A program made the position numbers and the translations under genes. Under the pieces are notes generated by a model. The model searched no databases, was not told the DNA's origin, and worked only from the letters and a program-made list of their open reading frames with translations. A stretch of 64,000 nucleotides of DNA from Parvularcula dongshanensis (GTDB taxonomy: Bacteria > Pseudomonadota > Alphaproteobacteria > Caulobacterales > Parvularculaceae): assembly GCF_014199615.1 (NCBI RefSeq), contig NZ_JACHOB010000001.1, positions 372,001-436,000 on the forward strand, in the 5' to 3' direction. This document shows, piece by piece, positions 35,873 through 45,534 of this stretch. Position 1 is the stretch's first letter. Every line of letters begins with the position of its first letter.

Positions 35873-37923
35873 GCCTCGCCTTCTCGCCCCTCCTGCCGCT
35901 GTGGATGCTGGCGGTCCTCGCAGGCCTCGTGGCCGCCGGCGCGGCGCTGCGGGTCCGGGCGAGCCTGCCCGGCGCGGCGCTGCGCCTCCTCGCAGGGCTC
36001 CTCGCCGTCGCCTTCCTGGCGGGGCCCGAGCGGCGGGACGAGGAGACGCAAGGGCTGGCCGACATCGCCGTGCTGCTGGTCGACGAGAGCGACAGCATGG
36101 GCTTGGGGGGGCGGGACCGGATCGCCGAGGCGGCAGCGGGGAGGCTCGAGGCGGACCTCGCGGCGCGGGGCGTCGAGCTTCGCAGGGGGACGATTCCCGG
36201 CCGCGCCGAGACGGCGCTCGGCCCCGCCCTCTCCGCAGCGCTCGCCGGCGTGCCGAGGGCGCGGCTTTCGGCCGTCTTCCTCCTGACCGACGGGCAGCTG
36301 ACGGAGGTGCCAGACGCCGCGAGCCTGGGCCTCGGCGTCCCCGTCCACGCGCTCCTTACCGGCGACCCCGCGGCCCAGCGCGACCGGCGCGTGCGGATCG
36401 TCTCCGCCCCCCGCTACGGCGTCGTCGGCGAGAGCGTGCCCCTCACCTTCCGCGTCGAGGACGAGGGGCGGACGGGCAGCGTGCCGGTGACCCTGTCGGT
36501 CGGCGGCGTCGTCCAGGCCGAAAGCCCCGTCGAGATCGGCCGCGACGTGACCTTGTCGGTCGCGCTCGACGCCCCCGGCGAGACCGTGGTGGAGATCGCC
36601 GTGCCGGAGGCGCGGGGCGAGCTGACGACCGCCAACAACCGCGCGGGCGCGCCGCTGACCGCGATCCGCGATCGTTTGCGGGTGCTCCTGGTCTCAGGCG
36701 AGCCGCACGCAGGGGAGCGGGTCTGGCGCAACACGCTGAAGTCGGACCCGGCGGTGGACCTCGTCCACTTCACCATCCTCAAGCCGATGGACAAGGACGC
36801 CCGCGCCTTTCCCGGCGACCTCAACCTCATTCCCTTCCCGCACGAAGAGCTGTTCCTCGACAAGCTCGACGGCTTCGACATGGTCATCTTCGACCGGTAC
36901 TCCTACCGCGCGGTGCTGAGGGCCTACGAGTTCGAGCGCATCGCCCAGTACGCGCGCGAGGGCGGCGCGATCCTGATCGCCTCGGGCCCCGAGTTCGCGG
37001 GTGCGGGCAGCATCGCCGAGCAGAGAAGCCTCGCCTACGTCCTGCCGGCGCGCCCTGCGGGCCGCGCCGTCGAACGCGCCTTCGTTCCCGCCTTGAGCGA
37101 CATCGGGCGCCGCCACCCCGTCACTGCCGGGCTCGGCGAGGCGGGGGAGTGGGGCCGCTGGCTCCGCGTCATGCCCGCGACGGTCAGCGAGGGCGAGACG
37201 CTGATGGAGGGGCCGAACGGCGAGCCGCTTCTCGTGCTCTCGCGCGTCGGCGAGGGGCGCATCGCCATGCTGATGTCCGACCACGTCTGGCTGTGGGCCC
37301 GCGGCTTCGACGGCGGCGGGCCCTATGGCGAGCTCCTGCGCCGCCTCGCGCACTGGCTGATGAAGGAGCCCTCGCTCGACGAGGAGGCGCTTCGCGCGAG
37401 CCTCGGCCGCGACGGCCGCCTGTCGGTCGAGCGGCGCACGCTCGGCGACGAGCCCGCCCCGGTCGAGGTCGAGGCGCCGGACGGCGGGCGGACGACGCTC
37501 GAGCTGCGCCGGACCGCGCCGGGGCTTTTCGGCGGCGGCATGACCGCCGACGCCTCCGGCCTCTACCGCGTGACGACCACGGCCCCGGACGGCAGCCCGC
37601 TCTTCGCCGTCGCGGCGCTAGGCGAGTCCGCCCCGCCGGAGACCGACGCCGTGCGGACCACGGACGCCGCGGTCCGGCCGCTCGTCGAGGCGAGTTCGGG
37701 CCATGTCGGGGTCCTGGCGGCGGCCGACGCCCGGCTGCCCTCCTTGAGGACCGTCCGGGAGGGCCGGATCGCCGGGGGCCGGGACTGGGCGGGCCTCGTC
37801 GCGCGAAACGCCGAGACCGTCTTGTCGGTATCGGCAGCCCCCCTCCTGCCGCTCTGGGCCTGGCTCGTTGCTATCCTCGCCGCGCTCGTCGGCGCCTGGG
37901 CGGTCGAGGGCCGACGTCGTTAA
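35869..37923 (+). CDS. Membrane protein of the MoxR/DUF58 operon with GATase-like domain
   Basis: The 684-residue protein has two N-terminal helices (about 4-24 and 33-49), a VWA-like segment (IAVLLVDESDSMGLGGRDRI, a MIDAS-like DxSxS variant), a CARDB/Ig-like beta region (~180-260) and a class I glutamine-amidotransferase-like fold (LDGFDMVIFDRYSYRAVLRA; REGGAILIASGPEFAG). It ends with a C-terminal helix. GTG 35869 overlaps the preceding stop. Fourth and last gene of the operon; likely a membrane scaffold. Confidence 0.82.
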   Translation: MSLAFSPLLPLWMLAVLAGLVAAGAALRVRASLPGAALRLLAGLLAVAFLAGPERRDEETQGLADIAVLLVDESDSMGLGGRDRIAEAAAGRLEADLAARGVELRRGTIPGRAETALGPALSAALAGVPRARLSAVFLLTDGQLTEVPDAASLGLGVPVHALLTGDPAAQRDRRVRIVSAPRYGVVGESVPLTFRVEDEGRTGSVPVTLSVGGVVQAESPVEIGRDVTLSVALDAPGETVVEIAVPEARGELTTANNRAGAPLTAIRDRLRVLLVSGEPHAGERVWRNTLKSDPAVDLVHFTILKPMDKDARAFPGDLNLIPFPHEELFLDKLDGFDMVIFDRYSYRAVLRAYEFERIAQYAREGGAILIASGPEFAGAGSIAEQRSLAYVLPARPAGRAVERAFVPALSDIGRRHPVTAGLGEAGEWGRWLRVMPATVSEGETLMEGPNGEPLLVLSRVGEGRIAMLMSDHVWLWARGFDGGGPYGELLRRLAHWLMKEPSLDEEALRASLGRDGRLSVERRTLGDEPAPVEVEAPDGGRTTLELRRTAPGLFGGGMTADASGLYRVTTTAPDGSPLFAVAALGESAPPETDAVRTTDAAVRPLVEASSGHVGVLAAADARLPSLRTVREGRIAGGRDWAGLVARNAETVLSVSAAPLLPLWAWLVAILAALVGAWAVEGRRR

Positions 37924-37980
37924 GCGGACGTTCAACGCGCCGCGCTAGGACGTCGCGAAACGTTCACCGCCGAGTTTCGA

Positions 37981-38556
37981 ATGATGCTGTCCCGCAGGAA
38001 GTCCGCCGCCCCCGAGACCGCCGTCGACTTCAGCGCCTCGCTGTCACGGGCGCTGCGCAAGCCCACCATCCACCGAGAGGACGGCGAGACCGGCCGCGCG
38101 GCGGGCCCCGCCATACAGGCCATTGAGGCCCTCGAAGCGACGCTCGACGTCCTCAACCAAGCCGGCGGCGCCGTGCGGGACGCGGCGCGCCACGTCATCG
38201 CCGCGGCGAGCCAGCCGGACGTGGCGGCCCGCGCTCTCCTCGCCGAGCGCTACGACGACGCCCGCGCGCAGGTCGAGCGCCTGGCCCAGGCCGCCCCCGA
38301 GGCCGCGCATATCCTGGTCGCCCCGATGGCCGAGCGGCTCTCCGTGCCGCTGCAGGGCGCGACCTACGCGATCTCGCCCTTCCCCCTCACCCTGGAAGAG
38401 CAAGGGCTCGACCTGCCGCCGCCGAACGACGGCTTCGAGACGCATGCCGAGATCGCCGAGACGCTGCGGCGCGTAGAGACGGCCATCGAGCGGATCGGTC
38501 GCGCCTCGGTCGTCTACGCCAAGGACCGCGCCTTCCTTCAGCGCCAGGCGCGCTGA
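37981..38556 (+). CDS. Hypothetical helical protein
   Basis: The 191-residue protein is rich in Ala, Glu and Arg and predicted almost wholly helical: IQAIEALEATLDVLNQAGGA, DVAARALLAERYDDARAQVE, and a C-terminal AETLRRVETAIERIGRASVV. No signal or membrane segment. The ends resemble the coiled-coil ends of flagellin-like proteins only superficially and I would not name it. It stands alone after the MoxR operon. Confidence 0.65.
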   Translation: MMLSRRKSAAPETAVDFSASLSRALRKPTIHREDGETGRAAGPAIQAIEALEATLDVLNQAGGAVRDAARHVIAAASQPDVAARALLAERYDDARAQVERLAQAAPEAAHILVAPMAERLSVPLQGATYAISPFPLTLEEQGLDLPPPNDGFETHAEIAETLRRVETAIERIGRASVVYAKDRAFLQRQAR

Positions 38557-38562
38557 CGCCTT

Positions 38563-38574
38563 CGTCACGTGACG
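38563..38574. repeat. Perfect 12-bp palindrome
   Basis: CGTCACGTGACG directly follows the helical-protein stop and precedes the lipoprotein gene by 48 bp. It could be a regulator site (ACGT-core palindrome) for the lipoprotein gene; no independent support. Confidence 0.3.
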
Positions 38575-38622
38575 ATCGGCCCCGGAGGGGCGCAGGATCG
38601 TACGGGGCGCAAAGGACTTAAC

Positions 38623-38832
38623 GTGAAGAGAGCCGTTTCGGGACTCGCCTGTCTCGCCATCCTTCTGAGCATGCAGGCCTGCGTCGTCGGCACGGCCGCG
38701 CGCGCCACCGGCACCGTCGCGGGCGCGGCGGTCAAGACGACGGTCTTCACCGCGAAGACCACCGGCAAGGCCGTGGGCGCCGTGGTTCCGGGCGGCGGGA
38801 AAGACGAAGAGGAGAAGCGGGATCGCCGTTAA
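38623..38832 (+). CDS. Small lipoprotein
   Basis: The 69-residue protein has an n-region KR, hydrophobic VSGLACLAILL and a lipobox LSMQAC, so the mature protein starts at the Cys and is lipid-anchored. The mature part has Ala/Thr/Val/Gly-rich pseudo-repeats (RATGTVAGAAVKTTVFTAKT) and a charged tail ending EEEKRDRR. GTG 38623 is chosen for AAAGGA six bases upstream. Resembles small envelope lipoproteins of NF012211-like tandem type seen in alphaproteobacteria; function unknown. Confidence 0.75.
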   Translation: MKRAVSGLACLAILLSMQACVVGTAARATGTVAGAAVKTTVFTAKTTGKAVGAVVPGGGKDEEEKRDRR

Positions 38833-38837
38833 CGGCG
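38824..38837. repeat. Perfect 14-bp palindrome at lipoprotein stop
   Basis: CGCCGTTAACGGCG spans the TAA stop of the lipoprotein gene and lies 30 bp before the xerC ATG. It may act as an operator for xerC or simply as a hairpin; there is no loop, so stable RNA folding would need to open its centre. Confidence 0.3.
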
Positions 38838-38866
38838 CGTTCACCGTGCCCGCCCAGCCTGCTGCC

Positions 38867-39808
38867 ATGCCGTCCTACGCCGCGCTTCGTTCGGGCTTTC
38901 TGCGCAGCCTCGCCGCGGAGCGCCGAGCGAGCGCCTATACGGTTCGCAACTACGAAGGCGCGATCGAGCGCTTCGAGGCCTTCCTTCAGGACCATCTCGG
39001 CGAGCCCGCATCGCTTCGCGTCCTGCGCACACTCGAGACGCGCGACTACCGCGCTTTCCTGGCGGCGCGCAGGCGGGAGGGCGCGGCGGTCCCGACGGTC
39101 AGGCTGGACCTCTCCGCCCTCAAGACCTTCCACCGCTACCTGCATCGGCACGCCGGCCTGCCGCTGGAGCCGCTGGCGGCGTTGCGCTCGCCCAAGGCAC
39201 CGAAGCGCCTGCCCCGGCCCGTCGGCGCGGAGGACGCCCTCAGCCTGACGAGGATCGAGACCGTCGCCCGCCAGGGCGCCGCCCTTTGGATCGGCGCGCG
39301 GGACGCGGCGCTCTTCACCCTCCTCTACGGGGCGGGCCTTCGCATCTCGGAGGCGCTGGACCTGAACGCGGGGGCCGCGGACGGCCCGACGCTCCGCGTG
39401 CTCGGCAAGGGAGCCAAGCATCGCGACGTGCCGCTGCTCGAGCCCGTCCGGGAGGCGCTTCGGTCCTATGAGCGGGCGCTCCGGGACGACGAGACCGCCC
39501 GGCACTTCCGCGCCCGGCTCTCGCCCGCGCCCCTCTTCCTCGGCGCGCGGGGCGGGAGGCTCTCGCCCGCCATCGCCCAGCGCCGCCTGCGCGAGCTTCG
39601 CCCCAAGCTCGGCCTGCCCGAGAGCGCGACCCCGCACGCCCTGCGCCACGCCTTCGCGACGCACCTCCTGGCGCGCGGCGCGGACCTGCGCGTGATCCAG
39701 GACCTCCTCGGTCACGCGAGCCTGTCGAGCACGCAGCGCTACACGGAGGTCGATGCGGGACGGCTCCTGTCCGTACACGGCGCCGCGCACCCGCGAGCGA
39801 GAGCCTGA
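38867..39808 (+). CDS. xerC: Tyrosine recombinase XerC
   Basis: The 313-residue protein has the SAM-like core-binding N-terminus (ASAYTVRNYEGAIERFEAFL) and the catalytic domain with Arg in LLYGAGLRISEAL, Lys in VLGKGAKHRDVPL, His-x2-Arg in HALRHAFATHLLARG, His in LLGHASLSSTQRY and the nucleophile Tyr in RYTEV. It resolves chromosome dimers at dif with XerD. A GTG at 38846 is an alternative start. Adjacent genes are not those of a phage or integron, supporting a housekeeping XerC. Confidence 0.93.
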   Translation: MPSYAALRSGFLRSLAAERRASAYTVRNYEGAIERFEAFLQDHLGEPASLRVLRTLETRDYRAFLAARRREGAAVPTVRLDLSALKTFHRYLHRHAGLPLEPLAALRSPKAPKRLPRPVGAEDALSLTRIETVARQGAALWIGARDAALFTLLYGAGLRISEALDLNAGAADGPTLRVLGKGAKHRDVPLLEPVREALRSYERALRDDETARHFRARLSPAPLFLGARGGRLSPAIAQRRLRELRPKLGLPESATPHALRHAFATHLLARGADLRVIQDLLGHASLSSTQRYTEVDAGRLLSVHGAAHPRARA

Positions 39809-39812
39809 GGCC

Positions 39813-40502
39813 TCAGCTCGTCTCGAGCGCGTAGCCCGCCGAGCGAACCGTCCTGATCGGATCGTCGTGCCCGTGCTTGCCGAGCGCCTTCCTGAGGCGG
39901 CCGATATGCACGTCCACGGTGCGCGCCTCGACGAAGACGTCCGATCCCCAGACCGCGTTCAGCAGCTGTTCGCGGCTGAAGACGCGGCCGGGGTTCTGAA
40001 CGAAGTGGTCCAGGAGGCGGAACTCCGTGGGGCCGAGGTGGATCTCCTCGCCGCCGCGCCGAACCCTGTGGGCGGCCCGGTCCATCTCGATGTCGCCGAC
40101 CGTGACGGTCTCCGCGACCAGGGCGGGCCGGATGCGACGCAGGACGGCCCGGATGCGGGCGGCGAGCTCGGCCATGGAGACCGGCTTCACCATGTAGTCG
40201 TCGGCGCCCATGTCGAGGCCGCGGATGCGGTCCGTCTCGTCGCCGCGAGCCGTCAGCATGATGACGGGGATGTTCTGCGTCTCGACGTTCTGCCGGACCC
40301 GGCGACAGACCTCGACGCCCGAAACCTTCGGCAGCATCCAGTCGAGGACGACGACGTCGGGCCGCTCTTCCTCGATCTTGAGAAGGCCCTCTTCGCCGTC
40401 CGAGGCGAGGACGGTGAGGAAGCCTTCCTTGGTCAGATTGTAGTCGAGAAGGGTCGACAGCGACTCCTCGTCCTCGACGATCAGCACGCGCGTTTCCGCC
40501 AT
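39813..40502 (-). CDS. phoB: Phosphate regulon response regulator PhoB
   Basis: The 229-residue OmpR-type regulator has a receiver domain with acidic pair VEDEE, phospho-acceptor Asp in VVVLDWMLPKVSG and Lys in YMVKPVS. The winged-helix domain holds LGPTEFRLLDHFVQNPGRVF and VDVHIGRLRKAL. These match PhoB, which activates Pst, PhoD and other phosphate-starvation genes. It lies 11 bp behind phoU; phoR and pst genes are not in the window. Confidence 0.93.
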   Translation of the reverse strand: MAETRVLIVEDEESLSTLLDYNLTKEGFLTVLASDGEEGLLKIEEERPDVVVLDWMLPKVSGVEVCRRVRQNVETQNIPVIMLTARGDETDRIRGLDMGADDYMVKPVSMAELAARIRAVLRRIRPALVAETVTVGDIEMDRAAHRVRRGGEEIHLGPTEFRLLDHFVQNPGRVFSREQLLNAVWGSDVFVEARTVDVHIGRLRKALGKHGHDDPIRTVRSAGYALETS

Positions 40503-40513
40503 CCCCCCTCCTC

Positions 40514-41233
40514 CTAGCCGGCGCCGAGCGGCGCCAGGCTGGTGACGTCCGCCTTGGGCCGCTCCTCGCGGATCTCCTGCCCCGTGACCGCGAAGTGCAC
40601 GCGCTCGGCGATGTTGGTCGCGTGGTCCCCGATCCGCTCGAAGTTCTTCGCGACGAAGACGAGCTGGGTGAAGGAGGAGACGAGCGCCGGCTCCTTCGCC
40701 ATGACCTCGAGGATCTCCGAGAAGACGGAGTTGTAGAGGTCGTCGATGCGGTCGTCCCCGTCGCGCACCGCCCGCGCCGAGGCCGCGTCGCCGCGGAACA
40801 GCGCGTCGAGCGCACCGGAGAACTGGCGCAGGGCGATCTCTCCCATCCGGACGACGGGCATGGAGGCCTCGCGTCCGAGCGCGTGGGGGTCGTGCCGCAC
40901 GATCAGGCCGACCCGCTTGCCGATGTTCTTGGAGAGGTCGCCGATGCGTTCCATCTCGGCGGCGATCTTGACCGCGACCATGGCGCGGCGAAGGTCCGCC
41001 GAGGGAAGGCGCCGCGCCTCGAGGAGGTCGACCACCGCGCCCTCGACCCGGCGTTCGCGCGCATCGGTCTCCGCGTCGCGCGCCGCCACGCTGCGCGCCA
41101 GGGCGACGTCGCGGCGCGAGAAGGCGGACGTCGCGTCCGAAAGCTGCTGCTCGACGAAGCCGCCCATCGTCGCGAGGGCGACGTCGATGCGCTCGAACTG
41201 CGCTATGGGTGACCGTAACCTTGGGAAGGCCAT
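40514..41233 (-). CDS. phoU: Phosphate signalling protein PhoU
   Basis: The 239-residue all-helical protein has two PhoU domains with ARSVAARDAETDARERRVEG, KIAAEMERIGDLSKNIGKRV and the second E-x3-D-x3-N motif FVAKNFERIGDHATNIAERV, which bind metal clusters. It represses the Pho response through PhoR and Pst. ATG 41233 has AGGAGAG upstream; a longer frame lacks support. Confidence 0.94.
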   Translation of the reverse strand: MAFPRLRSPIAQFERIDVALATMGGFVEQQLSDATSAFSRRDVALARSVAARDAETDARERRVEGAVVDLLEARRLPSADLRRAMVAVKIAAEMERIGDLSKNIGKRVGLIVRHDPHALGREASMPVVRMGEIALRQFSGALDALFRGDAASARAVRDGDDRIDDLYNSVFSEILEVMAKEPALVSSFTQLVFVAKNFERIGDHATNIAERVHFAVTGQEIREERPKADVTSLAPLGAG

Positions 41234-41371
41234 CTCGCTCTCCTGCCGAGGCTGGGGAGTGCCTGATTTGTGTGACGGTTTCTTGTCTCCGGCGTCCCCT
41301 GCGCGGCCAGACAACCTAGGCGCGCTGGGTGCGCATGTAAAGCGTGTCGAGGCCGCCTCGGGACGAGGGCA

Positions 41372-41391
41372 TATAAACGCCCCTTTATATC
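41372..41391. promoter_or_regulatory. Inverted repeat upstream of ahcY
   Basis: ATATAAA-N6-TTTATAT is a perfect 7-bp-arm inverted repeat in an otherwise GC-rich leader, 46 bp before the ahcY ATG. The AT-rich arms could double as promoter elements. Size and symmetry suit a dimeric winged-helix repressor; ArsR-type SahR regulators of the methyl cycle bind AT-rich inverted repeats before such genes, but no such regulator is visible here. Confidence 0.5.
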
Positions 41392-41437
41392 GCCGGGCCC
41401 CTTCGCTAAGCGCGCGGCAACCTCAAGGAGCCCCCCA

Positions 41438-42829
41438 ATGGCCGACTACATCGTCAAGGACATCGCACTCGCCGAGTACGGCGAGAAGGAGATCGAGATC
41501 GCCGAGCACGAGATGCCCGGCCTGATGGCGACGCGCGAGGAGTACGGCGCGAGCCAACCCCTGAAGGGCGCCCGGATCGCGGGCTCGCTGCACATGACGA
41601 TCCAGACGGCGGTCCTGATCCGTACGCTCGAAGCGCTGGGCGCGGAGGTTCGCTGGGCCTCGTGCAACATCTTCTCGACCCAGGACCACGCCGCCGCCGC
41701 GATCGCGGCGAACGGCACGCCGGTCTTCGCGACCAAGGGCGAGACGCTGGAGGAGTACTGGGCCTACGCCGACCGCCTGTGGGAGTGGCCCGATGGCAAG
41801 GTCGCGAACATGATCCTCGACGACGGCGGCGACGCGACGCTCCTGATCCTGCTCGGCAGCCAGGCCGAGAAGGACGAGAGCGTCATCGCGAACCCGTCGA
41901 ACGAGGAAGAGGCGGCGCTGTTCTCGACCATCCGCAAGCGTCTCGAGCGCGACCCGGGCTTCTACACCAAGGTCAAGAACTCGATCAAAGGCGTCACGGA
42001 AGAGACGACGACCGGCGTCCTCAGGCTCTATCAGCGCGAGAAGGAAGGCACGCTGCCCTTCCCCGCGATCAACGTGAACGACAGCGTCACCAAGTCGAAG
42101 TTCGACAACAAGTATGGCTGCAAGGAGTCGCTCGTCGACGCGATCCGGCGCGGCACGGACACGATGATGGCCGGCAAGGTCGCGCTGGTCGCAGGCTATG
42201 GCGACGTCGGCAAGGGCTCGGCGGCGAGCCTGCGCGGCTCGGGCGCGCGGGTGATCGTGACCGAGGTCGACCCCATCTGCGCGCTGCAGGCGGCGATGGA
42301 CGGCTACGAGGTCGTCACCATGGAAAGCGGTGCGCCGCGCGCCGACATCGTCGTCACCGCGACCGGCAACAAGGACGTCCTGACGGCGGACCACTTCCGC
42401 CTCCTCAAGGACATGGCGATCGTCTGCAACATCGGCCACTTCGACAACGAGATTCAGGTCGAGGCGCTGAAGAACTACAAGTGGACGAACATCAAGGACC
42501 AGGTCGACATGATCGAGCTGCCCTCCGGCCGCCGCATGATCCTCCTGTCCCAAGGGCGCCTCGTGAACCTCGGCAACGCGACCGGGCACCCGAGCTTCGT
42601 GATGTCGGCGAGCTTCACCAACCAGACGCTGGCCCAGATCGAGCTCTTCACCAAGGGCGACGAGTACGACAACAAGGTCTACGTCCTGCCCAAGCACTTG
42701 GACGAGAAGGTCGCCGCGCTGCACCTCGAAAAGGTCGGGGCGCAGCTCTCCAAGCTGACGGACGCGCAGGCCAAGTACATCGGCGTCGACGTGAACGGCC
42801 CGTTCAAAGGCGAAGCGTACCGGTACTGA
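41438..42829 (+). CDS. ahcY: Adenosylhomocysteinase
   Basis: The 463-residue NAD-dependent enzyme hydrolyses S-adenosylhomocysteine to adenosine and homocysteine, removing the inhibitor of methyltransferases. Motifs: [35 protein letters not shown], the NAD site [23 protein letters not shown], and the C-terminal [18 protein letters not shown] with Lys and Tyr that complete the neighbouring subunit's NAD site. AAGGAG precedes the ATG. Confidence 0.98.
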   Translation: MADYIVKDIALAEYGEKEIEIAEHEMPGLMATREEYGASQPLKGARIAGSLHMTIQTAVLIRTLEALGAEVRWASCNIFSTQDHAAAAIAANGTPVFATKGETLEEYWAYADRLWEWPDGKVANMILDDGGDATLLILLGSQAEKDESVIANPSNEEEAALFSTIRKRLERDPGFYTKVKNSIKGVTEETTTGVLRLYQREKEGTLPFPAINVNDSVTKSKFDNKYGCKESLVDAIRRGTDTMMAGKVALVAGYGDVGKGSAASLRGSGARVIVTEVDPICALQAAMDGYEVVTMESGAPRADIVVTATGNKDVLTADHFRLLKDMAIVCNIGHFDNEIQVEALKNYKWTNIKDQVDMIELPSGRRMILLSQGRLVNLGNATGHPSFVMSASFTNQTLAQIELFTKGDEYDNKVYVLPKHLDEKVAALHLEKVGAQLSKLTDAQAKYIGVDVNGPFKGEAYRY

Positions 42830-42896
42830 GGCTTGGGCCGCTACTGAGAATCAGGCGACAAGGCGGCGTTGGCGCCGAGGTTGCAGGAAGGCTTTC

Positions 42897-43601
42897 ATGA
42901 TGAGACGCCTCCTCCCCCTCGGACTCCTCGCCGCCTGCGCCTCGCAGAGCTTGCCGCTCGCCCCGGGCGATGACGGCGGCTCGCGCGGCGGGTTCGGCTT
43001 CGGCCTTCCCGCCTTCGGAAGCGGGACCGCCGCTAGGCCGGTCGCCGCGACGCAGGCGCCCGAGCTGCCCCTCGAACCTGCCGACGAGGTGCGCCTGGCG
43101 CGGCTCAAGGAGACGGTGGCCGCCGCGCTCTTCGACGCCTTCGCAGCGGGCGGCGCCGACCGGACCATGATCGCGTCGTCCGCCTCGGTGCTGACGGCGG
43201 CGCCGCTGCCGCTGACGGACGGACCGATCGCCGGGCGATACCGCTGCCGCACGCTGAAGCATGGCGGCCCCGTCCCCTTCATCACCTATGGCTGGTTCGA
43301 CTGCGCCGTGAAGGAGGGCAAGGACGGCCTCACGCTGTCGAAGCCCGACGGCAGCCAGCGCATGGCCGGACGGCTGTTCCGGGCGCCGGGCCTCGGCGCG
43401 GACGGTCTCTCCGCCCTCGCCTATGCGGGCACGGAGTACCATCAGGGCGAGAAGCCCGTGCCCTACCCCGAAGGGCGCAACGAGGTCGGCCTCTTCGAGC
43501 GGATCGGCGAGAACCGCTTCCGCCTCCTCCTCCCGGAGCCCGGCGTCGAGGGGCGGCTCGACGTGATCGAGCTCGAACGGATCGGCGAGCGGGGAGCCTA
43601 G
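42897..43601 (+). CDS. DUF4893-type lipoprotein
   Basis: The 234-residue protein begins [17 protein letters not shown], a lipoprotein signal with Cys at about 15. A Gly-rich linker precedes a DUF4893-like domain: [57 protein letters not shown]. It should be anchored in the periplasm. Function of the family unknown. Its TAG overlaps the recR stop by four bases in convergent orientation. Confidence 0.8.
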   Translation: MMRRLLPLGLLAACASQSLPLAPGDDGGSRGGFGFGLPAFGSGTAARPVAATQAPELPLEPADEVRLARLKETVAAALFDAFAAGGADRTMIASSASVLTAAPLPLTDGPIAGRYRCRTLKHGGPVPFITYGWFDCAVKEGKDGLTLSKPDGSQRMAGRLFRAPGLGADGLSALAYAGTEYHQGEKPVPYPEGRNEVGLFERIGENRFRLLLPEPGVEGRLDVIELERIGERGA

Positions 43602-44203
43602 AAGGGCCGCCGCGCCTTCAGCGCCGCGGCGAGGGTGCCTTCGTCGAGGTAGTCGAGCTCGCCGCCCACGGGCACGCCGTGGGAAAGACGCGTGACCTCG
43701 ACGCCCGTGCCGTCCAGCCGGTCGGTGACGTAGTGGGCCGTGGTCTGACCGTCGACCGTGGCGGCGGTGGCGAGGATGATCTCCTTGATGCCCGCCGCGC
43801 TCGCCCGTTGTGCCAGGGAGGCGATGTTGAGGTCGTCAGGGCCGATCCCGTCGAGGGGCGAGATGACGCCGCCGAGGACGTGGTACTTGCCCCTGTGCGC
43901 ACCTGCGCGCTCCAACGCCCAAAGGTCGGCGACGTCCTGCACGACGCAGATCGTGCCGTCGTCGCGCTCTGGGTCCGAACAGATGGCGCAGGGGTTGCGG
44001 CTGTCCCAGTTCCCGCAGACGTCGCACGGGACGACCTTCTCGGCCGCGTCGTGAAGGGCGGCGGCGAGCGGCTCCATCATCTGCTCGCGGCGCTTGAGGA
44101 GGTAGAGCGCCGCCCGCTTGGCCGAGCGCGGCCCGAGGCCGGGAAGCCCCGAGAGCAGCTTGATGAGGTGGTCGAGCTCGGGGCCGGCGGGCGTCTTCTG
44201 CAT
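43598..44203 (-). CDS. recR: Recombination protein RecR
   Basis: The 201-residue protein has the helix-hairpin-helix [20 protein letters not shown], the C4 zinc finger [20 protein letters not shown] and the Toprim domain with [19 protein letters not shown]. RecR works with RecF and RecO in loading RecA onto gaps. All four zinc Cys are present. It usually follows dnaX-ybaB; here it lies 6.5 kb away. Confidence 0.97.
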   Translation of the reverse strand: MQKTPAGPELDHLIKLLSGLPGLGPRSAKRAALYLLKRREQMMEPLAAALHDAAEKVVPCDVCGNWDSRNPCAICSDPERDDGTICVVQDVADLWALERAGAHRGKYHVLGGVISPLDGIGPDDLNIASLAQRASAAGIKEIILATAATVDGQTTAHYVTDRLDGTGVEVTRLSHGVPVGGELDYLDEGTLAAALKARRPF

Positions 44204-44241
44204 GGCCTCTAGATAGGCGCGAACGCGGTCCTTTTCGAGCC

Positions 44242-45423
44242 TCAACGCCCGGTCTCGACCCAATCCCCGGTCTCGGCTGAGCGGTAGATCGCGGTTAGAA
44301 GCTCGACGTCCCTAAGGCCCATCTCGCCGGGCGTCAGGATCTCCGTGCCTTCCTGAACGGCTTGGCACAGATGGTCGATCTCGGCGCCGAACTGGCTCTC
44401 CGAGGGCTGCTCGGGCTTCGGCGCGTCCGTGCCGTCCGCGGAGACGAGGTGGAGCGCGTTCCCCCTGTACTCGGTCGCGGGGTTCAAGGTCGCGGTGACC
44501 TTCTCGCCGACGAGGTCGATCCGTTTGACGCTGCCGGTATAGCCGGAGCTGATCACGGCGCTGCGCCCGGAGGGAAAGTCGAGCTCGACCCGGGCGAAGG
44601 CTTCGACCTCGGCGAAGCGCGGATCGCCTGGCGGGCTCGACAGCGTGCCGCGGACCCGCGAGGGCGCTTCGCCCAGGAACCAGATCAGGCCGTTGAGGCC
44701 GTATATGCCGATGTCGACGAGCGAGCCGCCGCCCGCGAGGGCCTTCTTCGCGCGCCACTGATCGCGCGCATCGCCCAAGTCCATCGGCCGGTGATGGTCG
44801 GAGGCCGCGTACCAGACCTCGCCGAGGTCGCCTGCCGCCATCCGGTCCTTGGCGAGCTGGTTGTAGGGCTCGAAGTGCGCGCGGTAGGCGACCATGAGCT
44901 TGCGCCCCGCGGCCTTTCCGGCGTCGATCATGCGCTGGCAGGCCGCAGGCGTCGGCGCCATCGGCTTCTCGCACATCACGTGCTTGCCCGCCTCGAAGGC
45001 GCGGATGACGAGGTCCTCGTGCAGCGCGTTGGGGGTGATGACGTAGACGACGTCGACGCTGTCGTCGTCCGCGAGGCGCTTCATGTCGTAGCCGTGGACG
45101 GCGTCCTCGCCGAGGCCGTAGGCCGCGCCGACCCGCGCCGCCTTGTCCGGACTGCCGGTGATCAGACCTGCCAGCTTGGCGCGGCGCGCCTTCGCGATGC
45201 CGGGGATCGCCCAGTTCTGCGCGAAGTGGCCGACGCCCGCCACGGCCCAGCCGAGCTGATCCTGGCTGGCGATCGGCAGGGGGTTGTCCTCTTCGGGTGC
45301 TGGGCGGCCGGTCAGCCGGTTCGGCGGCGCCTCCTGTCCGAGCGCCGCGCCCGCGAGGCTCGCGCCGAGGCCGAGGACGGAAGCTTGAAGGAAAGCGCGC
45401 CTTTGAAGAGGCTCGGTCTGCAT
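44242..45423 (-). CDS. Gfo/Idh/MocA family oxidoreductase, Tat-exported
   Basis: The 393-residue protein opens with a twin-arginine signal ([20 protein letters not shown], then ALGQ), as in glucose-fructose oxidoreductase, so it acts in the periplasm with a bound NADP. The nucleotide-binding start is [19 protein letters not shown] and the catalytic motif is [23 protein letters not shown] matches the conserved Asp-x3-Tyr/His region. Substrate unknown; glucose-fructose oxidoreductase activity is possible and would fit with sucrose/osmolyte metabolism, but this is inference. Confidence 0.88.
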   Translation of the reverse strand: MQTEPLQRRAFLQASVLGLGASLAGAALGQEAPPNRLTGRPAPEEDNPLPIASQDQLGWAVAGVGHFAQNWAIPGIAKARRAKLAGLITGSPDKAARVGAAYGLGEDAVHGYDMKRLADDDSVDVVYVITPNALHEDLVIRAFEAGKHVMCEKPMAPTPAACQRMIDAGKAAGRKLMVAYRAHFEPYNQLAKDRMAAGDLGEVWYAASDHHRPMDLGDARDQWRAKKALAGGGSLVDIGIYGLNGLIWFLGEAPSRVRGTLSSPPGDPRFAEVEAFARVELDFPSGRSAVISSGYTGSVKRIDLVGEKVTATLNPATEYRGNALHLVSADGTDAPKPEQPSESQFGAEIDHLCQAVQEGTEILTPGEMGLRDVELLTAIYRSAETGDWVETGR

Positions 45424-45534
45424 GGGATCGGCTCCGGTGTCGCCTGTCCCTAACCGCCCCGCCCCGCTCAACGTTCCGCTCAACGTTCCGCGCGCAGCGA
45501 GGATAAGTCCTTGCACTCGAGCGATGGGGGGCGG

